DNA of 51,903 bases from Akkermansia muciniphila (lineage in GTDB: Bacteria; Verrucomicrobiota; Verrucomicrobiia; Verrucomicrobiales; Akkermansiaceae), in assembly GCA_945883695.1 (NCBI GenBank), contig CAMCYK010000012.1:1-51903 (forward strand), given 5' to 3'. The notes under the pieces were generated by a model. It ran no database searches. It was not told the DNA's origin and saw only the letters and a program-made list of their open reading frames with translations. This document shows positions 9,572-18,342 of this stretch, in pieces. The translations under genes were made by a program, and so were the position numbers. Within the stretch, counting starts at the first letter, position 1; every line of letters starts with the position of its first letter.

Positions 9572-10312
9572 ATGGACGACTACGACCGCCGCGAATTCCT
9601 CAGTCTCAGCCTGCCCGGCTTCCTCGGCCTGCTGGCCGCCCTGCCCGCGCTGTGCACCGTCGCCACCCGGGCGAATGCCGCCGACGGCCGGCTGCCGGCC
9701 GACGCTGCGATGCATTGGGAGGCCTTTCTCGAAGCGGTCGCCGCGGAGGCCGCCAAGCAGCATCTCGACGCGTGGAACCAGGACGACTACGTCCGCCGCA
9801 TCGCCGCGATCGCCGGCCGCCTGCACCTCGGGGATCCGGTGCTGACCAAGGCGATGGAACAGCTCACCGCCCGCCTGAAGCACGGCAAGGTCGATTTCCA
9901 ATACCTCGAGGAGCGGGTCGACTTCGGCCTCTGCCTGGTCCAGTTCGACGTCGGCGAGGTGATCAAGCCCCACGACCACCCGGGCATGACCGGGATGATC
10001 CTGTGCGCTTCCGGCGAGATCGAAACCGCCAACTACGACCTCGTCGAGAAGCCCGCCACCCCGCCGGCCGACGGCCATCAACTGCTGCGCCGCGCCGGCA
10101 GCCAGCTGCTCAAGAAGAACGACATTTCCACGCTGACCGCCAAGGCGAGGAACATCCACACCTTGAGCGCCCGCAAGGTCACCCAACTGGTCGACATCTT
10201 CACCCCGCCTTACAACGAGGAACGTTCCGCGCAAAGCCGCTGGTACGAGCTTGCCCCCGAGCCCCGGCCCGGCGAGCCGTCGCTGTTCGAGGCGCGGGTG
10301 CTGAATGGCTGA
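9572..10312 (+). CDS. Exported thiol dioxygenase, plant cysteine oxidase/ADO-like
   Basis: The product has 246 residues. The chosen ATG gives an N-terminus DRREFLSLSLPGF followed by a hydrophobic stretch ending ANA, a Tat-type signal. The body matches the PCO/ADO family of iron-dependent thiol dioxygenases: KPHDHPGMTG supplies two cupin metal-ligand histidines (H134 and H136), NIHTL supplies the third (H196), and an FTPPYNEE segment matches the conserved PPY near the family's C-terminus. Known relatives add O2 to cysteine or cysteamine thiols, or to N-terminal cysteines of proteins, and are cytosolic. Export would put this one in the periplasm, acting on an unknown thiol. It starts 68 bases after the STAND gene and converges with a glutathione peroxidase. 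Confidence 0.7.
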   Translation: MDDYDRREFLSLSLPGFLGLLAALPALCTVATRANAADGRLPADAAMHWEAFLEAVAAEAAKQHLDAWNQDDYVRRIAAIAGRLHLGDPVLTKAMEQLTARLKHGKVDFQYLEERVDFGLCLVQFDVGEVIKPHDHPGMTGMILCASGEIETANYDLVEKPATPPADGHQLLRRAGSQLLKKNDISTLTAKARNIHTLSARKVTQLVDIFTPPYNEERSAQSRWYELAPEPRPGEPSLFEARVLNG

Positions 10313-10346
10313 AATCCGTGGTCCGCGGCGACCGGACGAGAAGCCT

Positions 10347-10399
10347 GGGGAGTGTCGACGTGCCGTCGACAGCGGGTTGACCACAGGTCCACCCTCCTT
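10347..10399. repeat. GTCGAC palindromic repeat, copy B1
   Basis: Between the convergent thiol dioxygenase and peroxidase genes lies GTGTCGAC-GTGCC-GTCGAC followed by GTTGACC-ACA-GGTCCAC and CCTCCTTT. It is a slightly degenerate version of copy B2 at 21547-21602, and copy B3 at 27444-27474 is related. The position is typical of REP-like intergenic elements, which may also act as bidirectional transcription stops. Confidence 0.7.
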
Positions 10400-10405
10400 T
10401 GGGTC

Positions 10406-10933
10406 TTACTCCAGCGCCTTCTCGATCGCCGCGGTGACCTCCGGGCTGTCGGGCTTTTGCGGCGGCTCGAAGCGGGCGAGCGGCTTGCCGTCCTTGCCGA
10501 TCAGGAACTTGCCGAAGTTCCACTTCACGTCGCCGGGAAAGGCCCCCTTCTCGCCGCTCAGCGCGGCGTAGAGCGGATGCTGCTCAGGCCCTTTCACGTG
10601 GATCTTGTCCATCAGCGGGAAGGAGACGTCGAATTCCGCCTTGCAGAACTTGCCGATTTCCTCGGCGCTGCCGGGCTCCTGGTTGCCGAAGTCGTTGCAG
10701 GGGAAGCCGAGCACCACCAGCCCCTTGCTACCATACTTGTCGTAGATCGCTTCCAGCGCCTCATACTGCGGGGTGAGGCCGCATTTCGAAGCGGGGTTGA
10801 CGACCAGCACCACCTTGCCCGTGTAGGCGGCGAGGGAGGTCTCCTTGCCGTCGATGGTCTTGAACGGGCTGGCGGTCAGCTCGGCGGCGGAGGCGCTGGC
10901 GACGAGGGCGATGGCGATGAAAAGCGGTCTCAT
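10406..10933 (-). CDS. Exported glutathione peroxidase family protein
   Basis: The product has 175 residues. The chosen ATG gives a signal peptide (MRPLFIAIALVASASA) ahead of a thioredoxin-fold glutathione peroxidase domain. Diagnostic motifs are VVLVVNPASKCGLTPQYEAL, with the peroxidatic cysteine in place of selenocysteine, LGFPCNDFGNQEPGS, and VKWNFGKFLI, which carries the active-site Trp and Asn. The family reduces peroxides, and the Cys forms usually draw electrons from thioredoxin. Export suggests protection of the periplasm or envelope. The palindromic repeat at 10992 lies 59 bases upstream of the start and could affect expression. Confidence 0.88.
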   Translation of the reverse strand: MRPLFIAIALVASASAAELTASPFKTIDGKETSLAAYTGKVVLVVNPASKCGLTPQYEALEAIYDKYGSKGLVVLGFPCNDFGNQEPGSAEEIGKFCKAEFDVSFPLMDKIHVKGPEQHPLYAALSGEKGAFPGDVKWNFGKFLIGKDGKPLARFEPPQKPDSPEVTAAIEKALE

Positions 10934-10991
10934 GGTGAGGCCGACCGTAGCAACTTTACGGCCGCGCGCAATGGCTGCGGATGCCGCCGCC

Positions 10992-11257
10992 GGCCCTCGG
11001 ACTGCTGCGATGATTCGCAGCTCTCCGAATGACGGGTGAGGCGGTCCGTTCTGGCCGGCGGAAACGACCCCGCCAACCCGCCTCATGCCGCCGCAGGCCC
11101 TCGGACTGCTGCGATGATTCGCAGCTCTCCGAATGAACGGTCAGGCGATCCGTTCTGGCGCGACGCGGCGATCCCATAAGGTCGCCTCCGTCCACCAGGG
11201 TAGCCCGCCCTACCCTTCACTCAAAAAGCTGCGAATCATCGCAGCAGTCCGAGAGCC
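10992..11257. repeat. Three copies of a palindromic repeat (family A): two direct, one inverted
   Basis: The core CTCGGACTGCTGCG plus ATGATTCGCAGCTCTCCG occurs at 10997-11028 and 11099-11130, and a shorter inverted copy lies at 11228-11257. Each contains the hairpin GCTGCGA-TGAT-TCGCAGC. The two direct copies also share downstream sequence (GGTCCGTTCTGGC or GATCCGTTCTGGC). The cluster fills the gap between the 5' end of the peroxidase gene and the 3' end of alr. I see no gene in 10934-11280. It looks like a REP-type intergenic element. Confidence 0.75.
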
Positions 11258-11280
11258 TGCGGCGTCCATCAGGCGGGACC

Positions 11281-12441
11281 TCAGCGATACACCCGCACCA
11301 CCCGCGGGGTGATGCCGGTGAGGATTTCCCACGCGATGGTGCCGGCCTTCAGCGCGACCTCGTCGACCCGGATGTGCGGGCCGAACAGCTCGACCTCGTC
11401 GCCCTCCGCGACCTCGCCGCCGGTGACATCGACCATGAGCTGGTCCATCGTGACGCGGCCTAACAAGGGGAAGCGGCGGCCGCGGATGAACACGTCCGCG
11501 CCATTGCCCGAAAGGTGCCGCGGGTAGCCGTCGCCGTAGCCGATGCCGACCGTCGCCACCCGGGTCGGCCGGGTGGTGACGAAGGCCCGGCCGTAGGACA
11601 CCCCGTGGCCTGCCGGCAAGGTCCGGACCAGGGTGACCCGCGACTTGAGGCTCATCACGTTTTTCAGCGGCACCGGATGATCCGGCAGCGGCGAGATGCC
11701 GTAGAGCATCAGTCCCGGGCGGGCGAGGTTGCAGACCTCCCGGTCGTAGCCGAGCAGACCGGCGCTGTTGCAAAGGTGCCGCCAGCGGAAGCGCTCCGGT
11801 CCGCCGAGCGAGGCGAGGATTTCGGCAAAGCGCGCGAACTGGGCGCGGGTGAATTCCTCGTCCTCGTCGGCCGATGGCAGGTGCGAGCCGATCCCTTCGA
11901 TCTCGAGGTTCGGCAGGGCTTCCAAGCGCTCCAGGATCGCCGGCAAGCCTTCCGCCACGAAGCCGCCGCGGCCCATCCCGGTATCGACCGCGAGATGGAC
12001 CTTGAGCCGGCTGCCAGCGGCCCGGGCGAGCTCGTCGAACTGCCGCGCCTCGTCGAGCGAGGACAGGCAGGGCGTCCAGCCGCGGCCGACGATCTCCGCC
12101 CGCTCTTCCGACCAGGTCGCACCGAGCAGGTAGATCCGCGTGGTCACGCCGGCGTCGGCGATGCGGCGGGCTTCGCCGACATTGGCGACGCCGAAAAACG
12201 CGATCTCCTCGGCCTCCAGCACCCGCGCGACTTCCTCCAGCCCGTGACCGTAAGCCCCGGCCTTGACCACCGCCATCACCTCGCAGCCGGCCGCGGCGCG
12301 GGTGGCGCGGAGGTTGTCGCGCAGGGCGGAAAGGTCGATTTCCGCCCAGGCACGGGGCGGCGATGGTGGCGGGTTCACGGGGTGAGGAAAGCGGTCGACC
12401 GGTCGCCGAGCAAGACGATCGTTGTACCGGTGCCGGTTCAT
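11281..12441 (-). CDS. alr: Alanine racemase
   Basis: The product is 386 residues with the ATG chosen at 12441; a GTG at 12378 would remove about 20 residues. It interconverts L- and D-alanine for peptidoglycan. The PLP lysine is in VVKAGAYGHG (K60); the usual Asp of VVKADAYGHG is Gly here. The C-terminal barrel carries VGIGYGDGYPR and RVTMDQLMVDVT, typical of bacterial Alr, and GVSYGRAF corresponds to the catalytic tyrosine region. Length and order of motifs fit a complete enzyme. It lies alone, downstream of an AT-richer island, and ends beside the family A repeats. Confidence 0.92.
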   Translation of the reverse strand: MNRHRYNDRLARRPVDRFPHPVNPPPSPPRAWAEIDLSALRDNLRATRAAAGCEVMAVVKAGAYGHGLEEVARVLEAEEIAFFGVANVGEARRIADAGVTTRIYLLGATWSEERAEIVGRGWTPCLSSLDEARQFDELARAAGSRLKVHLAVDTGMGRGGFVAEGLPAILERLEALPNLEIEGIGSHLPSADEDEEFTRAQFARFAEILASLGGPERFRWRHLCNSAGLLGYDREVCNLARPGLMLYGISPLPDHPVPLKNVMSLKSRVTLVRTLPAGHGVSYGRAFVTTRPTRVATVGIGYGDGYPRHLSGNGADVFIRGRRFPLLGRVTMDQLMVDVTGGEVAEGDEVELFGPHIRVDEVALKAGTIAWEILTGITPRVVRVYR

Positions 12442-12539
12442 AGGCACCGTCCGATCGCAAAGCCCTCGCGGTTCTCCTCGCTCCAGTTCGGCACAAAAGC
12501 GCAGACGAAGTTTGGGGCCGTGACTTGTATCCGTTGAGC

Positions 12540-12941
12540 TTATTGCCCCATGGGCTTTCTCGTCCGGTAACGGTCGGCTAAGGTTTTCCCGCATTCCCAG
12601 GATGCTTGACCCACGCTCCAGTACCATCCCTCGTAAAGCAAGATGTTCGGGGGACCGACCGAGAATCCAACGTCGGCATGATGGGAAAAATAGAACTTCA
12701 GCAAGAATTGGGCGCGTCCGTAACGGCATTCCTTTTTGAAGGGGTTCTTGGGGATGACCGCGCCAAGGGGAGACATTCCCGCGGTGAATGCCTCCAGCAT
12801 TTCGAGTCCTTCATCGGCGGACAACTGCCAGATCTCGTAGCCGGAATCCACTCCATGGATGCAGGCGAACTGAACAGGATCCCACGCCAGAAACGACAGA
12901 TCAGGCGGTTTGGGAGGGCCGAAGATTGAAAGGAATTTCAT
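12540..12941 (-). CDS. Hypothetical protein, 133 aa
   Basis: This is a soluble protein with no signal peptide. It begins MKFLSIFGPPKPPDLSFLAWDPV and has aromatic-rich stretches such as FYFSHHADVGFSVG and YEGWYWSVGQ. I recognise no family. It follows the Imm11-like gene on the same strand after 116 bases and shares its lower GC, so it may be an extra or orphan immunity gene of the toxin locus. That is inference from context only. Confidence 0.55.
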   Translation of the reverse strand: MKFLSIFGPPKPPDLSFLAWDPVQFACIHGVDSGYEIWQLSADEGLEMLEAFTAGMSPLGAVIPKNPFKKECRYGRAQFLLKFYFSHHADVGFSVGPPNILLYEGWYWSVGQASWECGKTLADRYRTRKPMGQ

Positions 12942-13057
12942 GACGGTACTGCTTATAAAGCGGGCTGAGCGGCGAGAGCAATCGTCTGTAGGATATCGAG
13001 GTTCTGGGCACGATAGAACGACAGGTTTGGCGGAGGCTCATGATCACGTGTTGCAAA

Positions 13058-13672
13058 TCAACCGATGGGGACAAACTTAACGTTAGTCCATTTTTGATTA
13101 CTTGCCAACTGCTTCACGCGCTCCGTGCAATAGAGACTGACGGTCGAACCACGGTTGAACAGACTGAAAAGATCAAGCCCGTTCCAAGACGATTCGTCAA
13201 AGATGACGGACGGTAAATTCATTCGCTGGACGTCCGTCAAGAGAGGGCGACCATCCAAATCAGATTTGATGCCCATGGCTGCCCAATCGACTGCAAGTCC
13301 AGGGATAGCTTCGGCCACATAGTAGGTCGGAGGTTCTAGCTCCTTCAGGCGCTTGGACTTAATCTTAGCAATCGGCATCTCTGTCTTGCGGTAAATCGGG
13401 ATACCCTCGCCTTCGAGACTGTCGATCAATCGCCGGCTGACGAAGAAGCTAGGAGGTGAGTTGCAGCAAAGGACGAGGTCGGACCACTCTGTTCCTACGG
13501 CTGCAACCTCCATCCCGGGAGCTTCAGGATTCACCTGCCAGTATTGTTCCATTGATTTAAGGAAGGACTCCATTCCCTCAAAAAACGGCATTTCTGGAAG
13601 CGGCCCGAAGCTATCAGCCCGGGGGTATTTGCGACCGTCAGCGGCTTGAATGCTAAAAAATGACAACGACAT
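13058..13672 (-). CDS. Imm11-like immunity protein
   Basis: The product is 204 residues, starting at the ATG whose A is also the last base of the upstream TAA (TAATG), so it should be translationally coupled to the toxin gene. It has no signal peptide. The C-terminal part resembles the Imm11 (Myxococcus MXAN_0049-like) immunity family: a helix with DLFSLFNRGSTVSLYCTERV followed by a final strand KFVPIG. Its expected role is to bind and neutralise the C-terminal toxin domain of the neighbouring 1403-residue protein. The family match was made by eye. The overlap and order strongly support the pairing. Confidence 0.65.
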   Translation of the reverse strand: MSLSFFSIQAADGRKYPRADSFGPLPEMPFFEGMESFLKSMEQYWQVNPEAPGMEVAAVGTEWSDLVLCCNSPPSFFVSRRLIDSLEGEGIPIYRKTEMPIAKIKSKRLKELEPPTYYVAEAIPGLAVDWAAMGIKSDLDGRPLLTDVQRMNLPSVIFDESSWNGLDLFSLFNRGSTVSLYCTERVKQLASNQKWTNVKFVPIG

Positions 13673-16600
13673 TATGGGGTAGGTGGGAAAACTGTAATCA
13701 GGAATTGTTGACGGCATTGCGCCAATTTCTGGAGAATCTGAAGTCGTGTTAAAATCACTCCGTCGGCTTGCTCTTGCGCAATAACGTCGTTCCCAAACTT
13801 ATTAAATTGCCCTCCCCGGCCAAAGCCGGTGCCGCTATGCCACTTCTTGTGTTCTGCTTTGTGAACGTAACGTCCAAACGCTGCGTCGTTCACATTGATT
13901 CCCCGTTTCGCAAACCATTTCTTCTGACAAAATATAAAATCATGGTGAATTCGAAAATTTGAAGGAGGCCCGTAGCCCAAAGCTCTTTTCATATTTGTTT
14001 CAAGTGGTCCCCGAGTCCATGGAGCTTGGACCGGGCCGCCATTCGTGGTCAAAATCTTCCGGACCACGTCTTTCATTCCATGCTGCTCTACCAGCTCACC
14101 AATGATCTTGAAGTCGAGATCCGGCGTTCTCGCCTTCTCAACCAAGGCTTCGAGTGCTTGACGATCCATAGCCTCCAATGTGTCTCCCCCTAGATTTTTG
14201 ATTAGCAGGAAGCCGCCCGAGGCCTTGATGACACCGGAAGACAAGAAAGGAAGGGTCGCTGCCAATGATACGTAGTGCCCTTCCGATACATCATTGATCA
14301 CTAGGATCCAATCCAAGCCTTCATTGGCGATACTAATACCTGACAAATAGAGTTCCGCAGCCGTTACCGTCATTTCCGCTGCAACCTGAGCGAAGGCCTG
14401 CCGCGATTGGTAGAGAAAAGCGGGATCCGAAACGATCTCCGGATGAAGATTTAAAGCCGGGTACGCTAACGAACGATGAAGACCCGCATAGAGCAAGGAA
14501 GCACACGCGGCCGGATGAATATCGTCATCGTCATGCTCGATTTTCATCAGAATTTTCTCGTCCGTGCGCATTATATACGAAACGTCAAGGTCACCGCCGA
14601 CATCCTCCAGAGATATATGGTTCCCGCGTGACAAATACGCATCGAGGAGGAACATAGCTTCGTCATTCTCGCCATAAATAAACTTGTAAGCCGTCATCAG
14701 GTCATCCCAAGTGACGGTATCACCCGGTTCGCGCCAGCCCGGATTATTATTCTGCGGTGCCGTCGCTCCAGGAGGCTCGGCAGCGTCTTCTTCATTTGGG
14801 AGTACTGAAAGGGTGTTGACGACGCTAAGATCTTCACTGAATCCCATTTTGATTTCCACTTCACCACCTCCCTCTTCATAGCCGGGAATTTCCAGTGAAG
14901 CGGGAATATCACTCGCACCAGGTAGAAGATACTTGGGGGAGGAACTTGACCCCGGAGAAACTGGATAGCTCGCCTCCGAACCAGTTGACTCGACGGTTTG
15001 CAATCCCCAACTCGACTCACCGATTCCCAGCCGGAGACCACCAGGACCATTCCATCTCTCGGGAACGTAGGCCCGAATACTTAAGGGAATTGCATCGGCC
15101 TTCTGGCTTCCAGCCATTGGGTGGATACCAGTCACGGCAAGAACTTCATCGCCGGCCGTTAGTCCTGAAACACGAAACCTGAGACTATCTGGCTCCGTCT
15201 CCTCCCAGAACCCATCAATCCGGTTGATCTGGCCATTGGGTAGGACGTAGTTGAGCGCCACTCCTAACCTATCGCGTGTCGAATTCGAGAAATCACCTTG
15301 GGGATACACTTGAATCTGACAGCCGAAAGCTCGCGGCGAGCCTTCCCAGTCAATTTCTAAACTCCCAGAGAAGGTGTTCGTTGACGCGACCATCTCGTCG
15401 GCCGTGCCGTCTCCAGCGAGTGGTTCCCTATCGCCGAAGAAAACTTTGAGGGAATCCAAATTAGAAGCATTCGGGATCGCGGTAAGAGCGAAGGTCAGGT
15501 CATCTTTTCCTCCGGGGGTGGAAGCGGGCTTATGTGCGATGGTGACGGCTGCTTGATCCCAACCGCGCTGTCCCGCACCGTTAGGTCCCGTGGTTGCTCT
15601 CAAAGTCACAGCTCCGGATGAGATATTTGGTATGGTAACCGAGTCGTTGAACTGAAACAGAGTCCCTACGTCCTGCGTAACTGGGATCGTTTTGAGGATT
15701 TCTCCAGATACTGAGATTTCGAGTTCAGAAACACGTTCCCCGCTGCTTGTCGCAAACGACGAGAGCGGATCACGGACTGTTCCTGAGATTTCAAGAACTA
15801 GCTGATCGCTACCGTTAGCCGAATCGACGCGTGCGTGGTCAATATGAACTGAAACCTCGGGCACTGGTTTCGCATCAACAGTCGACCAGTTCTGTAACTC
15901 ATGTGCAGAACTCGCGCTTTCGGCCCCAATTAGTTCGAGTTTAACCAACAATGCTGACTGCCCTTCCGGACCGTGAGAAACAAGCACGCGCTCTGGAGAG
16001 CCTCGATCAACCTTATCGTCTGAAAGCAAAATCTTCCCGCCTACATGTTGGCCGCAAGCCGCGCTGAGGTCGAGCATGGTCCATGTTTCACTTGAGAACT
16101 TCTTCCACAATGCACCACCGGATGTGCCGCCCACCATTCCCGCCACGACTCCGTGCCGTGAAACTGCCGAAAGTTCTTGGGCGTCAAACCCCGTCCAGCG
16201 CAAGCCCGATCCAAGCCTTATGATTCCCGATTCAGCGGCTGAAGAGTGATTGCCTTTTGTTGTTCCAATCGGCGAGTGCTCTTCCAAACGGAATGTAGAC
16301 TGCGCTGCGGTCGCGGAATGCCATTGACCGGACTCTGGACCCGAGGTCCAACGGAGCCCTTTCCCGAAAACCGAACCCAAGATGCCGCCTTTCTCAGAGT
16401 AATCGAAAATCGTGAGGCCTCGATTCCAATTGTCGATCAGTGGCAGACTCTTGTAGCAGTTGGGAATCCGAGGAGCAGCTCCCCCTTCGTCCCAGTGAAC
16501 CACAGGAGCAAACCAATAGAAGGAGCCAGTCCAAGTTGTTGTTTCAGTCTCATCCACACGCCACTCAAACTCGACTTCCGCCTCGACTTCTACTTGGCCA

Positions 16601-17883
16601 AGTACGCTCCCATCCGCTGCGATGAAAGTCCCGCGGCGGATCTGGTTCGTGTCAATAATTTCAACCGACACAAAATCTGGCTCGTCAGCATAAAAGTCTT
16701 CAATTCCACTTTTGACAATGTTCTCAGGAAGATCCTCGAGTTCAGTACCTTCCTCCAACAAACCTCCGCCGTCTTCTTTGACAGTTACAACGCGAGACGA
16801 AAGTGCAACGTCTACCGGCTGGACAAGTCCGTGCCCATTCCAAGTAAGGTCAATAATCGGGTGATTACGCACCGCGCTAGTGCCACGGTCCCAAATTGTA
16901 TATCCCCCGTTGAGAACGACTTGGCCTCCTTCGCACATGCCAATGGGGTTGTTGCCCGGTAGTGGAAGGAGTGCATAGGTCGCACTCGTAAAACGATCTT
17001 TCGCAGACAGCCCAGTACTTGAACTTGACCCGCTCGACGCGTCGGTAGGGCTGGTGAATCGGTCGATCTCCTCGCCATCCGATGCTCCGTCGCCGTCCGT
17101 GTCTGCAACGAATGGATCGCTCGCTACATCCCTCAGTTCATACCAGTCTGGAATTCCGTCGTTATCGCTGTCGATCGCCGACCTGTTCAAACGATAGAAG
17201 CGCTTCGCACCCGGATCAGCAGGCGGCGGTGGAGGCATTGCCGTGGCGTTTACAAGGTTCGCGGCGACTTCCGCGTTCATCGCCGCGAGGTTATCAACAA
17301 AGATCGAAACGGCCGCACTATCCGTAGACGAGAGTTGATTTTCGACTTCAGGGCGCGCCACAGGGCTCTGTATACTTGCTCCTACAAAGAGGTAGTGACT
17401 CCCAAAAAGGCGAGAGTAGAATGGCATTCGTTGCCAAGCCGGGTCGAGGTCACCAGAGACCCAACGGTGTAACATCGGACCACCCACCTCAAGTGACCGC
17501 CAGCTTAGCACGATGCCGCCATCGCGCGCCGGTCTGGCGAGCATGAATACGTTGACGCGGGGAGGAAACACAAAAGGCTGACCCGCTCCCGGTGCCGCAG
17601 GCGGTGCCTCTTCCAGTTCGAAGAGCGATAGATGGAGATTATGGCCCAGGCCGTAGATCGTTTCCTGCGAAGTCCAAGCGACCAGGTCCTCGCTCGTTTG
17701 CAATTCATACAAGACGCCGGGGACCGTTGGAAAATCAACCGTTCTCCATTTCGCCCCTGTCTCGGCTTCGTGATCCGCGAGGTTCCAAATTAACGCCTCT
17801 ACGGGCTCGGGCAATTCTGTTTCAGCGCTCGCTAGCGATGAAAGGAAGCCTAGGCAGATTTGAGACAAAAAGAGCCGTTTCAT
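13672..17883 (-). CDS. Secreted TSP3-repeat polymorphic toxin with C-terminal His-rich nuclease-like domain
   Basis: The product has 1403 residues. The N-terminus (MKRLFLSQICLGFLSSLASA) is a signal peptide. Thrombospondin type 3 calcium loops occur at about 238-275 (DSDNDGIPDWYE and DTDGDGASDGEE). A long beta-rich region follows, then a helical pre-toxin part from about residue 1080. The last 105 or so residues hold HHDFIFCQKKWFAKRGI, then YVHKAEHKKWHSG and a GGQFNKFGND motif. This His-rich pattern resembles treble-clef HNH/EndoVII-type toxins (DUF2380/SitA-like or AHH-like); key histidines are near 1313-1314, 1341, 1345 and 1349. The stop overlaps an Imm11-like gene by one base. It most likely acts in competition between cells by cutting nucleic acid. 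The secretion route is unknown, since no Rhs repeats or T6SS/T7SS marker is visible. Confidence 0.7.
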   Translation of the reverse strand: MKRLFLSQICLGFLSSLASAETELPEPVEALIWNLADHEAETGAKWRTVDFPTVPGVLYELQTSEDLVAWTSQETIYGLGHNLHLSLFELEEAPPAAPGAGQPFVFPPRVNVFMLARPARDGGIVLSWRSLEVGGPMLHRWVSGDLDPAWQRMPFYSRLFGSHYLFVGASIQSPVARPEVENQLSSTDSAAVSIFVDNLAAMNAEVAANLVNATAMPPPPPADPGAKRFYRLNRSAIDSDNDGIPDWYELRDVASDPFVADTDGDGASDGEEIDRFTSPTDASSGSSSSTGLSAKDRFTSATYALLPLPGNNPIGMCEGGQVVLNGGYTIWDRGTSAVRNHPIIDLTWNGHGLVQPVDVALSSRVVTVKEDGGGLLEEGTELEDLPENIVKSGIEDFYADEPDFVSVEIIDTNQIRRGTFIAADGSVLGQVEVEAEVEFEWRVDETETTTWTGSFYWFAPVVHWDEGGAAPRIPNCYKSLPLIDNWNRGLTIFDYSEKGGILGSVFGKGLRWTSGPESGQWHSATAAQSTFRLEEHSPIGTTKGNHSSAAESGIIRLGSGLRWTGFDAQELSAVSRHGVVAGMVGGTSGGALWKKFSSETWTMLDLSAACGQHVGGKILLSDDKVDRGSPERVLVSHGPEGQSALLVKLELIGAESASSAHELQNWSTVDAKPVPEVSVHIDHARVDSANGSDQLVLEISGTVRDPLSSFATSSGERVSELEISVSGEILKTIPVTQDVGTLFQFNDSVTIPNISSGAVTLRATTGPNGAGQRGWDQAAVTIAHKPASTPGGKDDLTFALTAIPNASNLDSLKVFFGDREPLAGDGTADEMVASTNTFSGSLEIDWEGSPRAFGCQIQVYPQGDFSNSTRDRLGVALNYVLPNGQINRIDGFWEETEPDSLRFRVSGLTAGDEVLAVTGIHPMAGSQKADAIPLSIRAYVPERWNGPGGLRLGIGESSWGLQTVESTGSEASYPVSPGSSSSPKYLLPGASDIPASLEIPGYEEGGGEVEIKMGFSEDLSVVNTLSVLPNEEDAAEPPGATAPQNNNPGWREPGDTVTWDDLMTAYKFIYGENDEAMFLLDAYLSRGNHISLEDVGGDLDVSYIMRTDEKILMKIEHDDDDIHPAACASLLYAGLHRSLAYPALNLHPEIVSDPAFLYQSRQAFAQVAAEMTVTAAELYLSGISIANEGLDWILVINDVSEGHYVSLAATLPFLSSGVIKASGGFLLIKNLGGDTLEAMDRQALEALVEKARTPDLDFKIIGELVEQHGMKDVVRKILTTNGGPVQAPWTRGPLETNMKRALGYGPPSNFRIHHDFIFCQKKWFAKRGINVNDAAFGRYVHKAEHKKWHSGTGFGRGGQFNKFGNDVIAQEQADGVILTRLQILQKLAQCRQQFLITVFPPTP

Positions 17884-17979
17884 GTTGGGCGGGAGTTAGT
17901 GGCCGGGTCACGGGGAAACAAGGAGAAAATGAATTCAATTGTATGCGGATGAATTTCGGGCGGTGCCCAAACTGCCGAA

Positions 17980-18231
17980 GTGTCGCATGAACGACGAAAC
18001 AAGCTCCGCAGCGCAACCGCGCGGGTCTTGGTGCGTCTGCGCCATGAGGCAGGACTATCTCAGGAGAAACTAGCTGAGCTGGCTGAAATGGAGCGGACGT
18101 ACTTGTCGTTTCTTGAGCGTCGACTAAGGACGCCTGGGCTTGAAACAATCATCCGATTGGCTGGGGCGTTTGGGATACGGGCTGCGGAACTGGTTGACGA
18201 AATCGACTTCGAGATGACAAACGGCAAATAG
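17980..18231 (+). CDS. XRE-family HTH regulator
   Basis: The product has 83 residues from a GTG start. It is essentially one Cro/C1-type helix-turn-helix: ARVLVRLRHEAGLSQEKLAE, ERTYLSFLERRLRTPGLETI and IIRLAGAFGIRAAELVDE. Such small proteins bind palindromic operators as dimers. It is divergent from the TSP3 toxin gene with only 96 bases between the two starts, so it may regulate that gene or itself. No convincing operator was identified in the gap. It is followed by 111 bases without a gene before the end of the halogenase operon. Confidence 0.8.
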   Translation: MSHERRNKLRSATARVLVRLRHEAGLSQEKLAELAEMERTYLSFLERRLRTPGLETIIRLAGAFGIRAAELVDEIDFEMTNGK

Positions 18232-18342
18232 GCTGGCTGGTCGACATGCTGTAACAAGGCTTTCCTTTCGCAGTCTATCGGCCGAACAAATGAGAAATTG
18301 GTGGCCTGCTGGCGGATTAGAATCCACCATTCCGTGTCGGAA

